From NCBI RefSeq assembly GCF_030704535.1, contig NC_081822.1, positions 13,695,001-13,759,000 of the forward strand: a stretch of 64,000 bases of DNA. Direction: 5' to 3'. The stretch's first letter is position 1; each line of letters begins with the position of its first letter. This document shows, in pieces, positions 11,900 to 24,719 of this stretch. This DNA is from Vitis vinifera (taxonomy: Eukaryota > Streptophyta > Magnoliopsida > Vitales > Vitaceae). The notes under the pieces are model-generated. The model saw only the letters and a program-made list of their open reading frames with translations, had not been told where the DNA came from and ran no database searches. The translations under genes and the position numbers were made by a program.

Positions 11900-14455
11900 G
11901 ATCCAAACCTAGTTCCATGCCAAAATACAAGTGTTGAAAACTGACAACGCAGGAGATTATTTTAATTCTATCCTTGGGGAATTCTTATTAAAAGAAGGTA
12001 TAGTTCATCAAAGTTCTTGCATTGATACTCCTCAACAAAATGGAATAGCCAAGAAAAGGAATAGACAATTGTTAAAAGTTGTAAGGGCCCTTATGCTCTC
12101 CTCCCATGTCTGAAAGAATTTTTGGGGAGCGATTGTACTTACTACAACCTATCTCATCAATAGAATACCTTCTTGTGTCTTGAGTTTCCAAACATCGTAC
12201 AAAGTCTTTATCAAATCATACCCTAGACTCGACTCATTTCCTCCATTCCATTGAAGGTATTTGGTTGCTCAACCTTTGTTCACATTCCCTGACAACATCG
12301 AAGTAAGCTTGATCCTAGGGCTATTTAGTGTATTTTCCTAGGATACTCTCCAAACCAGAAGGGCTATAAGTGTTACTCTCCCGTTACAAAAAATTTCTAT
12401 ACCTCCATGGATATGACATTCTTTGAAAATCAGTCCTATTACTCCAAAACCGATATTCAGGGGGAGAATAGAATTCAGGAATACCAGTTTTGAGAAATAG
12501 AAACCATGACCGAACCTCGAACACTTGAGTCTGTTATTGTTCACAACTCTAATCTTATCTCTCTTGCTCCAAGTCTCCCACTCCAAACTACTAAATTTGT
12601 ATACACTGAGCCAACCTCTTCACCTAAACCAATCTTAGATTGTTAATAACAATGAGTTCATTGTCTACTCAAGGAAAAAGAAGAAGTCTCAAGAAAATAT
12701 AGAGCAATGAACACATCTCAAGCTAGTACATGAAACTGAACCAAATTTAGTCCTAAAAGAGACACTCAGGTAATATTGATTCTAATCTTAAAGAGTCAGA
12801 AGATGATGAGCTCAATTTGCCAATTGCGAAAAGGAAAGGAGTAAGATCTTGCATAAATCATTTGATTTATAACTTTATCCCTTATAAGAGTTCATCACTA
12901 GGTTATCGAGCTTTTGTTACCAGTCTTACGAATATTCGAATTCCCAACAATATCTAGGAAGCCCTACAAATACCTAAATGGAAATTAACCATTGAAGAAG
13001 AGATCTGAGCTCTTAAAAAGAATGAGACATGGGAACTTGTTGAGTTTTCAAAAGGAAAGAATTCGGTCGGGAGTAAGTGGATCTTCATAGTCAAGTACAA
13101 AGCAAAGCTCGGCTAATTGTTAAGTGATTTATGCTGTCGCACAGAATTGACTACTAAGAAACCTTTGCTCCAATTGCCAAATTGAATACAATTCATATTC
13201 TATTGTCATTAGTTGTTAACTGAGATTGAACTTTTCATCAATTGGACATCAAGAATACCTTCCTCAATGGTGACCTAGAAGAAGAAGTGTACATAGAAAT
13301 TCCTTTAGGTCTTGAGATGAGACAAACATTAACAAAGTCTGTAGATAAAAAATTCCTTATATGGTCTCAAGCAATCTCTTCAAGCTTGGTTTGATCGTTT
13401 CACCAAGGTTGTGAAGAGGTTTGGTTACTCCTAGTGTCAATTTGACCCCACTTTATTTGTAAAACATACTGTTGAGGGAAGAACTGCCATTATCATTGTT
13501 TATATGGATGGCATAATGTTGAGTAGAGATCACGATGAAGAAATAGACAAGCTCAAGAGTTTTCTTGCCCATGAGTACAAAATTAAAGACCTGGGGAATC
13601 TTAAATATTTTCTTGGGATGAAAATTGCTAGATAAAAAATGGTTATTGTAGTCTCCCAATGTTAGTATGTCCTAGACTTGCTAAAGGAGACTAGATGCTT
13701 GGTTGTAAACCTGTAGACACACCTATGGACTACACTGCTAAACTAGGAATAGTCAAATGAAGTGCTTCAATGGATAAAGGGAGATATCAAAGACTTGAGG
13801 GAAAACTCATCTATCCTTCTCACATAAGACCAGATATTGCTTTTTCAATCAGCATGGGTAGTCAATTCATGAACAATCCAATTGAGGAACATATGAAAGT
13901 TATATATCATATTCTAAGATATCTCAAAATGATTCGGGGAAAGTGACTATTTCAAAAGAACATAGAAGATAAATATTTAAATTTTTTCAGATGCAGACTG
14001 GGTTGGCTCCATAATTGACTGAAGATCAGGATATTGCACCTATGTGTAGGGGAATTTGCTTACTTGGCAAAGCAAGAAACAATCTGTTATAGCTTGTAGT
14101 AGTGCAAAAGCAAAATTTAGAGCTATGACACATGAAATTTGTCAAGGAATGTGGTTAAAAAGACTTCTAAACGAGCTGAAAATTCTAGTAGAAGATTCTA
14201 TGAAGATGTTCCGTGACAATTAAGCTGCCATAAGTATATCTAAGAACCTGGTTCATCATGATTGGACAAAGCGTGTGGAAATAGATTGTCTTTTATTGAG
14301 GAGAAGATAGAAGAAGGGATGATTTCATTGGTTCACACTCCAACAACTCTCTAGATAGCAAACATTCTTATCAAGACACTTTCTAGAACCAACTTTGAAG
14401 ACTTGAGATCCAAACTGGAAATGATCAACATCTACAACCCAATTTGAGGGGGGAT
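11900..14455 (+). pseudogene. Ty1/copia pol polyprotein, decayed
   Basis: Copia pol pieces appear in order on the plus strand. The integrase end is at 11931-12113 (L-K-T-D-N-A-G-D-Y-F, then Q-Q-N-G-I-A). The start of reverse transcriptase is near 12975-13115 (N-E-T-W-E-L-V, then V-G-S-K-W-I-F). The catalytic region at 13440-13635 contains Y-M-D-G-I where copia has Y-V-D-D, then D-L-G-N-L-K-Y-F-L-G. RNase H is at 13980-14190 (S-D-A-D-W, then L-L-T-W-Q-S-K-K-Q). The catalytic D-to-G change and many stops and frameshifts show it is dead. Gag and protease are missing from its 5' side, so it is 5'-truncated. Confidence 0.85.
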
Positions 14456-14456
14456 T
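14444..14456 (+). other. Polypurine tract of the copia element
   Basis: The G-run TTGAGGGGGGAT follows the end of the RNase H segment, in the position and with the composition of a plus-strand primer. It marks the start of the 3' LTR. Confidence 0.55.
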
Positions 14457-14458
14457 TA

Positions 14459-14650
14459 TGAAGGAATTTATCCTAAAATCAAGGATTAAATTTCTTTTTC
14501 CTAGGGTAGATGACATTAGTTATTCATGTATAAATATCGATGCAAGAATCAATTTGTAAGTTGGGTGATTTCTTCATAAACTTCTAATTCTTGAAGAGTC
14601 TTTTTTATACCTTTCATATAAGAATTAAATACAAGAGAAGCATAAACTTG
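14459..14650 (+). mobile_element. Partial copia 3' LTR
   Basis: Sequence starting TGAAGGAATTTATCC follows the polypurine tract and includes a TATA-like TGTATAAATA near 14527. The outer edge is uncertain because no partner LTR was found upstream of the pol remnant. Confidence 0.4.
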
Positions 14651-15080
14651 TAAATAAAATTATAAACATTTTTAAACAAAAAAAATAATTGTACACATAT
14701 CATCATTTCTTTTATATTTTTTTAATACATCCAGATTAGATAGGTTATCATTTTAGTATTAAACGTTTTTTCAAGTTCTCTATATTATTATTGAACGTTA
14801 CAAATTTTATTAGACATGTGTTGTTATCTTCAATAAAACAACTTCAATATGTGTATTATTGCTTGTTTGATCATTTTTTGGAATGTTTTTTTATTTTTTT
14901 ATTTCTTTTTATAACATTTCTAGAGGTTTTGATCAATTTCTATTCCATCGATATTTTTTCTGAATTCCACTATGATATTTCCAAAATTTTCGTGAAATCC
15001 AACCATTAATAGAGTTTATGGTATTTTCATCCTTATTTGACACTAGAAAAGATTTAGAGGGTTGTTCACTTGAGAAAAGG
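14651..15080. other. AT-rich spacer
   Basis: No feature recognised. A 72-codon open frame at 14791-15009 is Phe/Ile/Leu-rich low-complexity translation of T-rich DNA. Confidence 0.4.
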
Positions 15081-15084
15081 TTGT

Positions 15085-16190
15085 CAATTTAATTGGCCAA
15101 TGGTTTGCAAGGATAAAGAGAGAGGGGATCTTGTGGTGTTGGCAATTTAAATTGGAAAGGGGTAGCTTGTGAAGGAGAGTTATGGTAGGAAAATTTAGGG
15201 AAAATGCAGAATTTAGTGTTTTTACCTCGAACAGATGGGTTCGGGGTAGGGTTGTGGGAAACCATTAGAAAAAGGGTGGGGGGAATGGATTTTAGAGCAA
15301 GATCAAGCTTTAAGATAAGAGATGGCAAGAGAGTTAAATTTTAGGAGGATGATTGATGTTGCAAATCACTTTTGTTTGCATCTTTCCCACACTTTATTCT
15401 AAAGTTGCTTGAAATGATGCTTGGGTTGTAGATGTTTAGGGTGTTATGGATGGGATGGGTCATTGGAACCTTTGCTTTCTAAGAAAATTACATGATTAGG
15501 ACTTGGAGATTGTGTAGTCTCTCTTGAATGGCTTCAAGAGAGAGGAGTGTCAAGGAATTGCAAGGACAACTTAGTTTGGAGGAGTTCAAAGAAGGGTAAG
15601 TTCTTAGTTAGATGTTTTTAGTTCTCTTTGGAGTCAGAGAATAATGTTGCCTAACCGCTAAAGAGGTTTGGAGTTTGTTGGTACCTATACAAGTGGGTTT
15701 CTTTGAATGGAAATGGTTTGATTAAGATTTTTACTCTAGGTCAGTTTAAAAGAGAGGTTTGTCTTTGGAAAATTGATGCCTATGAGGTTTTTTTGTCTTC
15801 CTTTTTGGTACTCCTTGGGTGAATCCTTTTTTTTTTGGTGAGAGAGACCTCATTAGGTTGGAATAGACCAATAGGAGTTTTGTGGGCAAAAAGTGGAGGA
15901 AGGTGTGGAGGTTTTGTTTGTTTTGGACATGTGTAGGAAGTGGTTTAAGTGTTAAAAAACTCCTCCATATGTGCCTACTTCTTTGGCGGAGAAAGTCCTG
16001 TGATGCAAGGTCTTTGTCTATGTTAGATATCATTGACTGGTTTTGTTCTTTTAATTGGAGGGTGCTGGATTATTCTATTGCTTTTGCTTTTGAATGCCCT
16101 TTACATACTTCATATGTAATTGGGTTATGCCTTGTTTTTTGTTACATGCTTTTAATAAAATTTATCTTTGCCTATATGTGAAAAAAAATT
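15085..16190 (+). mobile_element. LINE (L1-type) 3' remnant with poly(A) tail
   Basis: Translation with frame changes gives N-W-P-M-V-C-K-D-K, then G-L-W-E-T-I-R-K-R, then F-K-I-R-D-G-K-R-V. Farther on come F-V-G-K-K-W-R-K-V-W-R and L-F-W-T. These are the successive landmarks of the region between reverse transcriptase and the 3' end in plant L1-like elements. The element ends with TTTGCCTATATGTG and then a run of eight A at about 16182, which looks like the original 3' tail. Stops throughout make it inactive; the 5' end is missing, as is typical of LINE insertions. Confidence 0.65.
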
Positions 16191-17005
16191 AGGGTTGTTT
16201 AGATGAATATATTGTAATGGACATGCAGAAGGCTGTGGAAAGTTCAGATTAGAAATGACTGGAATCTAAAGAGCTTATAATCTTGTGGATTTGGTGAGGC
16301 ATTTCAGTATAAATTGGTGCTACAGCAGGGAATCATTTTTTGTTGTACAATTGTTTGGGCTGGGAGCTTTGGACATTTATTTGCCTTCCAGATATCTATG
16401 TTGTAGAGCACATTTTTATTTTTTCATTTTTAGTATATTGCCTATGTACTTTGAATGTGCCCCTACAAAGGAATTTTAGTAATTACAAATGGAAACTATA
16501 TATTGAAACTAGTGGTGCTTCCTTTAGATCATGTGTTGAATTTGCCTTCAAGTGTCATACTCTTAAGTGTTTGGACCATCCCAACTTCGTATGTTTTGAT
16601 TTCTTAAAGCATTGGTATTCATTGTTATGGGGTTCTACCAATATGTTTCTGGTTTTCGTACAGTGGTTTGTTGATCTACTGGTTCTATTTTCATTGCAGG
16701 TTTCCTGAACCTGGCCCATGACTGTTGTTTCCCTTTTTCTTTCTTGAGCAATTGGTTCTTACCGAGTTGTTTAGGGTTATTTTTGTAAGGAATAATTGTG
16801 GCAGGCAAGCTCGTTGGCTTTCCTCATTTACAATATTATGATTTTGAGGAGATGAGTTTTGCTAGTAACGGTGTAAAGAGAAGTCACTATAACAGCATCC
16901 TGGTCTACTCTTTATGCATTGATAATGTGAAGTCTTGAATTGAGTATTGTATACTCTTGATCATACACGATCCATATCAAGTTGCATTCTTCATAATTCC
17001 GCTCT

Positions 17006-20000
17006 ATGGGATGGAGGGGGAGCTTCTACTTTTTATTTTTTCTTCTTACTCTGGTGGAATCCTCAAGCAGACCAGGGACGATGTGGTTACTAGATCTTGA
17101 TGCAAAGTCTCCATCAGTCTACAGCTGGGCAATCTCCAGTGCAAGCATATTTGTACTTGTTGCTCTTGTGCTGTCCATGTATCTTATTGTCGAGCACCTA
17201 GCTGCTTATAATCAGCCTGAGGTTCATTTCATTTCTCACATTCCCTTTGATTATTTAGTGTTCTAGTGATTCCATTGACATGATATTTAATGCTATGCTT
17301 GTGTTCATATTTCCTCATGTGGTGATCTTCATTACATGTGGCTTGGCTTGTAAATATTAATTTTACCTTGTTATTTCTTTTGATATTATCTTGTGGAGTT
17401 GATAGAGTTGTTGGTTTGAAATTTCAGGAGCAGAAGTTTCTAATTGGACTCATTTTGATGGTCCCTGTGTATGCACTGGAATCGGTATTGATCAATCTTA
17501 TTATCATCCTTAGTAGTACTGCTACTATTACTATTACTATTATATTGTTATTATCATTATTGTAATATCTTCATCCTTTGGGCATTCATTGTGTTGTTAC
17601 TGGGGTTCTGGTTATTTCTGTTGAATATGTTCAAACTGTTTTCCGAAGGAAAGTGTTCTGAGCGCATGGTAGGATATGATAGAATTAGTTTTGGTTTTCT
17701 TTCTTGCGAACAGGTAGACAAGAACATAATGTTGTTCCATGAGTATGTTGGACTCTCCCAACCTGCATTTCATTTTAAAAATCTAGTTTATGTTGTCTTG
17801 AAGTTATCATCAGCATTTATGTGAGGACTGATTGTGTTTTTGGATTGCCAATGTTTTCTTGCAACAGTTTTTGTCACTGTTGGATTCCAATGCTGCCTTC
17901 AACTGCCAAATAATTCGGGACTGTTATGAGGCTTTTGCATTATACTGCTTTGAGAGATATTTGATAGCCTGCTTAGGTATGCTGGAAGACTGAATTTGTC
18001 CCCTGCTTATTACATTTACTAAGAAACATCATATCTTCAATGATTCAATTTGGTATTTGTAATATGCTGTTAATGAATTCCTTGACTGGATTTTTTCCTC
18101 TTCTTCGTTTATATTTTATTTGTGTTTATGTTCATGGTGTCTTCAGAGATTAAGGTCAAAATTCAAGATTCTGACCTCACTTGGTTGGTCATTATGGAGC
18201 AAAAGTTAGGAATATGCCATTGTACTTCTAAATGCAATATAGTGAACTCCACTTCATTAATTATACATCCACAGTATATAATAGTTCTTTCAAGGCCTTG
18301 AAGGGACACCAAAGAAATCCATCCATGCTAGTTGAGGCATGGTCTAGGGAACCAATACTCTCTACTATATTTTCCTTTGTAAATCATTTATGTAATGTTA
18401 ATAATACATGCAAATTATTGCTCAGTAGAGTAAATTTTCCTTATCTGAGTGGTTGGATTGCATTTGGAACTCTAGAATTATTAAAAGGGAGAACACAGAA
18501 AGAGTTATATTACACAAAACGGTGCTTCACAAAGATGGTCTATAATTAACCCTTGCATATTTCCTTGATTCTTAAATGATTATCAACTAGGTGAGGATCA
18601 TTTACTGTTGGGTTCTTTTGTTTCCAAAAAACACTTATGGTATGTATGGGCAAGGGCACTTGCTGAAACTATATTATTTTTCCTTTTGGGCAGCTTGGAT
18701 AGGCAATGCCCAGGCTATGCCTTAGGTGACACCTTGACTACATTCTTCTCTACAATATTTATTATGTGTACTCTGGCAGAAACATGTATACATGCATATG
18801 GATACATACAAATACACAGACTCATAGATGTCCATAATGCAGACAGAGATATATGCACAAGCAATCATGTATGCAAGCATGTATATTTCAATAATTGGTG
18901 CTTGCTGAGTTGCCATAGTGGCAGTGAAAAATCTGTACGAGATGAATATTTTTTTCTTCTCTCTGCTGGTTTAATTTTTCAGCTTAAAATTTTGTCTTTT
19001 TCCATGAGCTGTTCACCAAGTGGTTGGAATCTTTTGAATACACTTGATAAGGTTTACATGCCTGTTTTTGATGAGATTTTGCACTGAAAGGTGGTGAGAA
19101 GAGTACAGTTGAATTCATGGAAAGTCAACGGCTAATTGATTGCAGCACACCACTTTTGGAAGAAGCGTATACTTATGGGATTGTAGAACATCCTTTTCCA
19201 TTAAATTTCTTTCTAAGGGAGTGGTACCTTGGTCGGGACTTCTACCAAGCTGTTAAAGTTGGCATTGTTCAATATGTATGTTTGTTACAGTTTATTTGAA
19301 TTTTCTATCCTATTTGAATTTCACAGCCTTTAGTTAAGTGCTTCACTGAAACATCTACTTTTCAGATGATACTGAAGATGATCTGTGCACTATTGGCAAT
19401 CTTTCTTGAATTTTTGGGGGTTTATGGAGAAGGGAAATTTGAGTGGAGATATGGGTAAGATGCTCATTCTGTTGGTGTTTCCTGTAATGCAAGTTTCTTG
19501 CCTAAATTTGACAACTAAATTTATTACCTGAACTTAAATTTATTATTTTCCACTTGGTGGTTATTAATTATTTTCCTGGACCTTTGGTAATTTGAATTAT
19601 TATCTAACATATGTAGCTTGAACGCTTGTTAAGGGGAGTGGCAGCCATGTTGACCTGATAATCCTCTGATGCTCCTAAACACAGCTTGAATGCTCCCCAG
19701 ATGTGTCTAAAATTTTTTTTTTCATATTTCATGTGTGGCCTACACAGCCCAAGCACATATATTGGAACACGAATTTTGTTTAATGTGAAATAGAATATAA
19801 TTTTGAAGGAAAAAGCTAGAATAAGAGAGGGGCAATACTAGCATGTGTGTGTGTGTGGGTAGGTGTAGTCTTCAAGCTTCTTGTTCCTTACTATGCAATA
19901 GGTAGTGTATAATATTGAACTTATATGTTGTTTCTAGTTATGCCCTGAAACTCTTCTTTTGTTTTTTGCTTGCAGCTATCCTTACTTGGCAGTTGTTCTT

Positions 20001-22837
20001 AATTTCAGTCAAACCTGGGCCTTGTATTGCCTTGTACAGTTCTACACTGTCACTAAGGATAAGCTGGAACCTATTAAACCTTTGGCCAAGTTTCTTGTAT
20101 TCAAGTCAATTGTATTCCTGACATGGTGGCAAGGTGTTGCTGTTGCATTTCTTTTCTCAATAGGTGCCTTTAAAGGATCTTTGGCTCAGGAGTTGAAAAC
20201 ACGCATACAAGACTATATCATCTGTATTGAGGTCTGCAATGGATGATGACGTCTGAGTATTGTTCCTTGCTTCCATTGGTTTATTTTAGCTTGGAAGATG
20301 TCTATATATGAAATTCACGTAAGGCAATTTTCTGAATTTCTTCTCCAAATAGGCACACAATGATATGGATGTAATTTTTTGAAAAATTAGGGATGATTAC
20401 TTGTTTCTATTTGGAGAAGCAATTCAGAGAATTCCTTAATGTGATTTAGAATTACTTAATACATTCTACACTGCTTATACATTTACATTACATACACTGC
20501 TGTTTTATGTGATATTTCTGAGTACAGATTAGACCATGTGCTTTGCATTGCAACTGGTGCTTTTCATCCCAAAATAATGCCTGAACAACCTTTGATGTCA
20601 AGAATTCTTGAGAGTCCAAAAGATGCCACCAGACCAATGATGAACAGGTCATTGGTCTTATTATCTATTTCAAAATTTCTTTTTCCTTGATGGAAAAATA
20701 AAATTTATTAAATAGCACCTAACATAAGGGTCCCTGCCTAAGTACATTGTAAGTATAAAAAGAGTACTAAAGGCAAGAAAAGGGAAAACAAGCTAAACTA
20801 CCAGCTAGCTCTTCCTAAACCATCAAAAAATCAATTAAGGCCATTTCAAAATTCCAAAGTGAGTACATGCAAGTGTGTACAGTAGGTGTTTGCCCAAGTT
20901 GATATATGATATTTGAAAGAACATTGTACTTAATAGGTTTGGTATTGCATCAAGCTTGTTTAGAGAACTAATGTGCTCTAGTGGATAGTGTTTTGGTCTC
21001 TCATTATTTCTCACAATTTAATTTATTTATTACTCAGCGATGAAAAAAGAGGGTGTTGAAGTATAGAAAAAAGAGGAAGATCAACCAAATGTTTGGGGTC
21101 TCATTATTTCCCAATAACCTTTAATCTATATTAAAATTATTCAATATAGATAAAACCAGTCTTCTTAAGTCCCTCCATCTCTCTCACTCTCCTTCTATCT
21201 CCATGGTGTTTCAATTTCTCAATTTCTTGATAGCAACCTCATTGTTACTTCATCCACAGTAGGGTTTCGTTGCCTGAGAAAAAAGGGAAAAACGTGGGAG
21301 GCTGATAACCTCTTCTCCCTCTTATCTGCCAACAGATTGATTGGGGATTTGGTGACAAATCAAGGCATAAAGATTAAAACCTTCCTTTTAAATGCTGGCA
21401 GACTACTTAACTGTTTTCTTATGTGTTTCACATTTGCATAGCTTATATTTATTTTTTCTTCAATCTCTATGTTTTCCAGCTTGCTTGGTGACCATGTTAT
21501 TTGATATCCTTTTGTATGTACCTTAATACTCCTTTAGTTGTATCCTGCATTGCTCTAGGTCAAAAGCCCAGGGTTTGCCTCATTGGCTGTGCTAGGCTAA
21601 AAAATTGCAGCCTAAGCTTGGTCTTGTAGTAGGTTTGTAATCGGCAGTTGATTGATTGGACAAACTCAACATGTCCCTCAGGGATTAGGTCCAATCTGGT
21701 CTGTTGTAAGGTTTCTATGCCACGTCTAATGCATGGCTTCCCTGGCTGGATGTCTGCAGCGGGCCATTTAGGCGAAGTTCAACATAGTTCCTTGAGGAAA
21801 AGTTTGCTTTTCTTGGTTTTCCGTGACTCCAGAGCTGGTTTGGGAATATCAACTCCTCTACGAATATTCTTGATCTTCCTTCTTTTTGTTTTCATAGTTC
21901 TAGGAACTATTGAGAGACCATGCATACACTAGGCATTTTACACAGTGCTGAGATGGTGATTCATATTTTGTTGGTTTCTGAACACAATTCAAGAGACCAC
22001 CTTTGGACAGTTTGTATAAATTTGTGATGGTGCATTAAGTTGGACTTCTCAAGATAGTACCTTTTTTTTTTCCTTTTTGTTTAGTGAGCTTCTATTGGTG
22101 TTCATGTCTAGATAGAATCGTCCTCATTTAATTTTTGAAACTATTCTTGTTGGAGGTTTCTAATTTAGAGATTGTCAATCTTATCAATAGATGGGTGTTG
22201 CTGCTGTGGTGCATCTTTATGTCTTTCCTGCAGTACCTTATCAACGTGGAGAAAGATGTGTCCGTAATGTAGCTGTAATGGCTGATTATGCATCATTGGA
22301 TACTCCTCCAGATCCTGAGGAGGTTAGAGACTGCGAGAGATCTACAAGAATACGTTTGGCTCGTCATGATGAGAGAGAAAAGCGTCTGAATTTCCCCCAG
22401 AGTGTTCGTGATGTGGTCCTTGGAAGTGGTGAAATTGTAAGATTGCTTTTACAGTCTTTCCACTTACTGCCTTAGAATTTCTTGCTAACCATTCATCCTT
22501 TTTAACATGTTGGTGACTCCTTTGTTATTATGTGTTCCCTTAGATTGTTGATGACATGAAGTTCACAGTTTCACACGTAGTTGAACCGGTTGAAAGGGGA
22601 ATTGCAAAAATAAATAAGACTTTCCATCAGATATCTGAAAATGTGAAACGGCATGAGGAGCGAAAGAGGAATGCTAAGGATGATAGTTATGTTATACCCT
22701 TGAATTCGTGGACAAGGGAATTTTCTGAAGTCCATGATAATCTTGTTGAAGGGAGCATTAGTGATAGTGGATTGTCCAGTGGGAAGAGACAACATTACCA
22801 AACCAAAGCTACAGCTTCTCGGAGATCTGCCAGATGA
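17006..22837 (+). CDS. LAZ1: LAZ1-like DUF300 / organic solute transporter alpha family protein
   Basis: Eight exons: 17006-17221, 17428-17484, 17868-17976, 19091-19275, 19366-19454, 19976-20231, 22191-22436, 22544-22837. All introns are GT-AG and the product is 483 residues. The family is a multi-pass membrane protein related to OST-alpha. Arabidopsis LAZ1 acts at the vacuolar membrane and was found as a suppressor of the runaway cell death of acd11. Near-identical family landmarks are visible: Y-L-I-V-E-H-L-A-A-Y, then F-L-I-G-L-I-L-M-V-P-V-Y-A-L-E-S, then R-D-C-Y-E-A-F-A-L-Y-C-F, then V-V-L-N-F-S-Q-T-W-A-L-Y. Farther on come T-R-I-Q-D-Y-I-I-C-I-E and R-L-N-F-P-Q-S-V-R-D-V-V. Residues 1-22 look like a signal peptide or first hydrophobic segment, and the soluble tail is Ser/Arg-rich. 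Length matches Arabidopsis LAZ1. The start is the first ATG in frame after an upstream stop. Assignment to LAZ1 itself rather than a close paralogue is by recall. Confidence 0.9.
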
Positions 22838-23200
22838 TTCACTGCTATTTATCATACTGAAGAGGAATGTTAAAATGCCATTTGTGAGTTTGACGAAGTT
22901 TTTTGACAATGACAATATATGGCAAATAGATTTGCTCTGGTGGTTGTCTCAGTTTGCTTGCCTTGTAGCAAGATCATACATGCAAAGTTTTGAAGGGTTG
23001 ATTTGTTCCTACGGTGGAGAAAATTGGAGATTGAAAACCTTCATGTCTTCCACTGTAAACCTGTACAGAGCCTCGAAAGAAGGCTGGCACCAATGGGATC
23101 TGACTAAAACTTTGCTGCACAGTCATGGCTAGGAAAATTCTGATGCTGCAACAGGTATCAGTTTGTCATATGCTTGATTATGAATTGTAAGCAGTTCTAT
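22838..23200 (+). other. Probable 3' untranslated region of the LAZ1-like gene
   Basis: Sequence remains moderately GC-balanced until about 23200 and then turns sharply AT-rich. A 132-codon frame at 22734-23132 overlaps the last exon in another frame and shows no family features, so I treat the region as transcript tail rather than a separate gene. Confidence 0.4.
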
Positions 23201-24700
23201 TGTCAAAACCAAAAGTAATGTACATAATGATGACTTTACATCAATTCTCGCATGGGAAGGGAGCATTCTTTTGGGCGTTAAAAGAATTGAAGACTTGCCC
23301 TTTGAATTGAAAATATACTGTCACCCTCAAATGAAATTTCAGTTGTGCTAATTTGAGTAGGATTAGAAAATTTGTGTTTGTTTATACAACTGATTTAGAA
23401 TTTGTATGGTAGTTGATTATAAGAAGTGCTTATAATCATTTTAGTACTTGAAAATTTTGTCAAAGAATCGATTGTGAGTGTAAGAAAAACTAGAAATGTT
23501 TCTTAAAATTACTGTCTAATAAGCTTTTAGTTATCGGAAAGTACTAAGGAAATAAAAAAAAAAATTTAAAAATGATTTCCTTATGTTTAATTGTCTTATG
23601 GAAAATATTTTTAAATTATTTAATATTTATAACGAAAAGATGAAATAAGTAAAATGAGTTTAAAGTAACACATAACAATAATTTATTAACTTTAAATTTA
23701 TGTTTTATTTTCCTTCATTTTTTTTTATATTTTCCTTCCTCTATTTTCCCTCGGATTTTTGGGGGCCAAAGAAAGCATGTCGATGGAAAATGTGAGCTAA
23801 AGAAAATAAATAAGAAAAGTAAGGAAAGAAAAAAGGAATGAAATTAAAAAATAGATTTAAAATAATAAATTATTTTTATATTCTTCTTCAAATTTATTTT
23901 ACTTTTTCTCCCCATTATATAAACATAAAATAATTTTAAAATGTATAAATTTTTAATAATTTTTAATTATATTTTATTTTTATTTTTGTATTTTTATAAT
24001 GAAACTAAATATGAAAAAAATTATTATTTTTAATATTTTTTCTTCTTTTCTCAATACTTTTGGAAACCCATGCGGTGATGCCCACTTCTTTTTTCTCTCA
24101 TTTTTGTTCTTTGGAAAAATACTTACCTTCTTATTTTGCACACCCAACGGGCTTACTGTTGGGTGAAATTTAAAATGTGCTTTCAAAATTTAAGTGTGAT
24201 TTGGATACTTTTTATTTATTTATTTATTTTTTATATTTAAAAATAAAAAATAATAATAAAATTTACATAAAATATAAAATGTTTTTAAAATTTATCTTAA
24301 ATAAATAATGATTTTTAAGAATTATTTTTAAAAAATTAGGATATTAAATTTTTTATTATTTCACATTTTATAAATCCATGCTTTTATATAAAAAGTATTA
24401 TATTTTATATAAAATTATTATTATTTTTTATTTTAAAAAATAAAAATTATATATATATATATATAGAAACAAACACTTAATTAATGGTTTTGTTGGCCAG
24501 TTATGATTTGTTGATCTGACCATTTGAATGAAAATTTCAAATTTTGAAAAAAGTGGGGAAAAAAGAGATAAATTAGTAAAATAAATAAATGGGCAAATGG
24601 GTCGTTTCATTTTTTTTTTTTATTATTATGAATGAATGAAAATTTGTATAAATAATAAATAAAAAATAGTTAAAATTAAATTTCAAAATCTTCCGGAGGT
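23201..24700. other. AT-rich gene-free stretch
   Basis: Long A/T tracts with scattered fragments of the 'gtttggttcc / aaatttattttattttt' kind seen in plant hAT-like MITE debris, plus an (AT) run near 24450-24464. No element boundaries could be fixed and no gene is supported. Confidence 0.4.
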
Positions 24701-24719
24701 GGAAATAATTGGGTAGGGT

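Noticed and set aside
20680-20860. Possible LINE/SINE 3' end on the minus strand in LAZ1-like intron 6
   Set aside because: The AATAAATTTTATTTTTCC-like end is suggestive, but no body of an element could be recognised.
22734-23132. 132-codon plus-strand frame
   Set aside because: It overlaps the last LAZ1-like exon in a different frame; that exon's own frame matches the family through to a stop at 22837.
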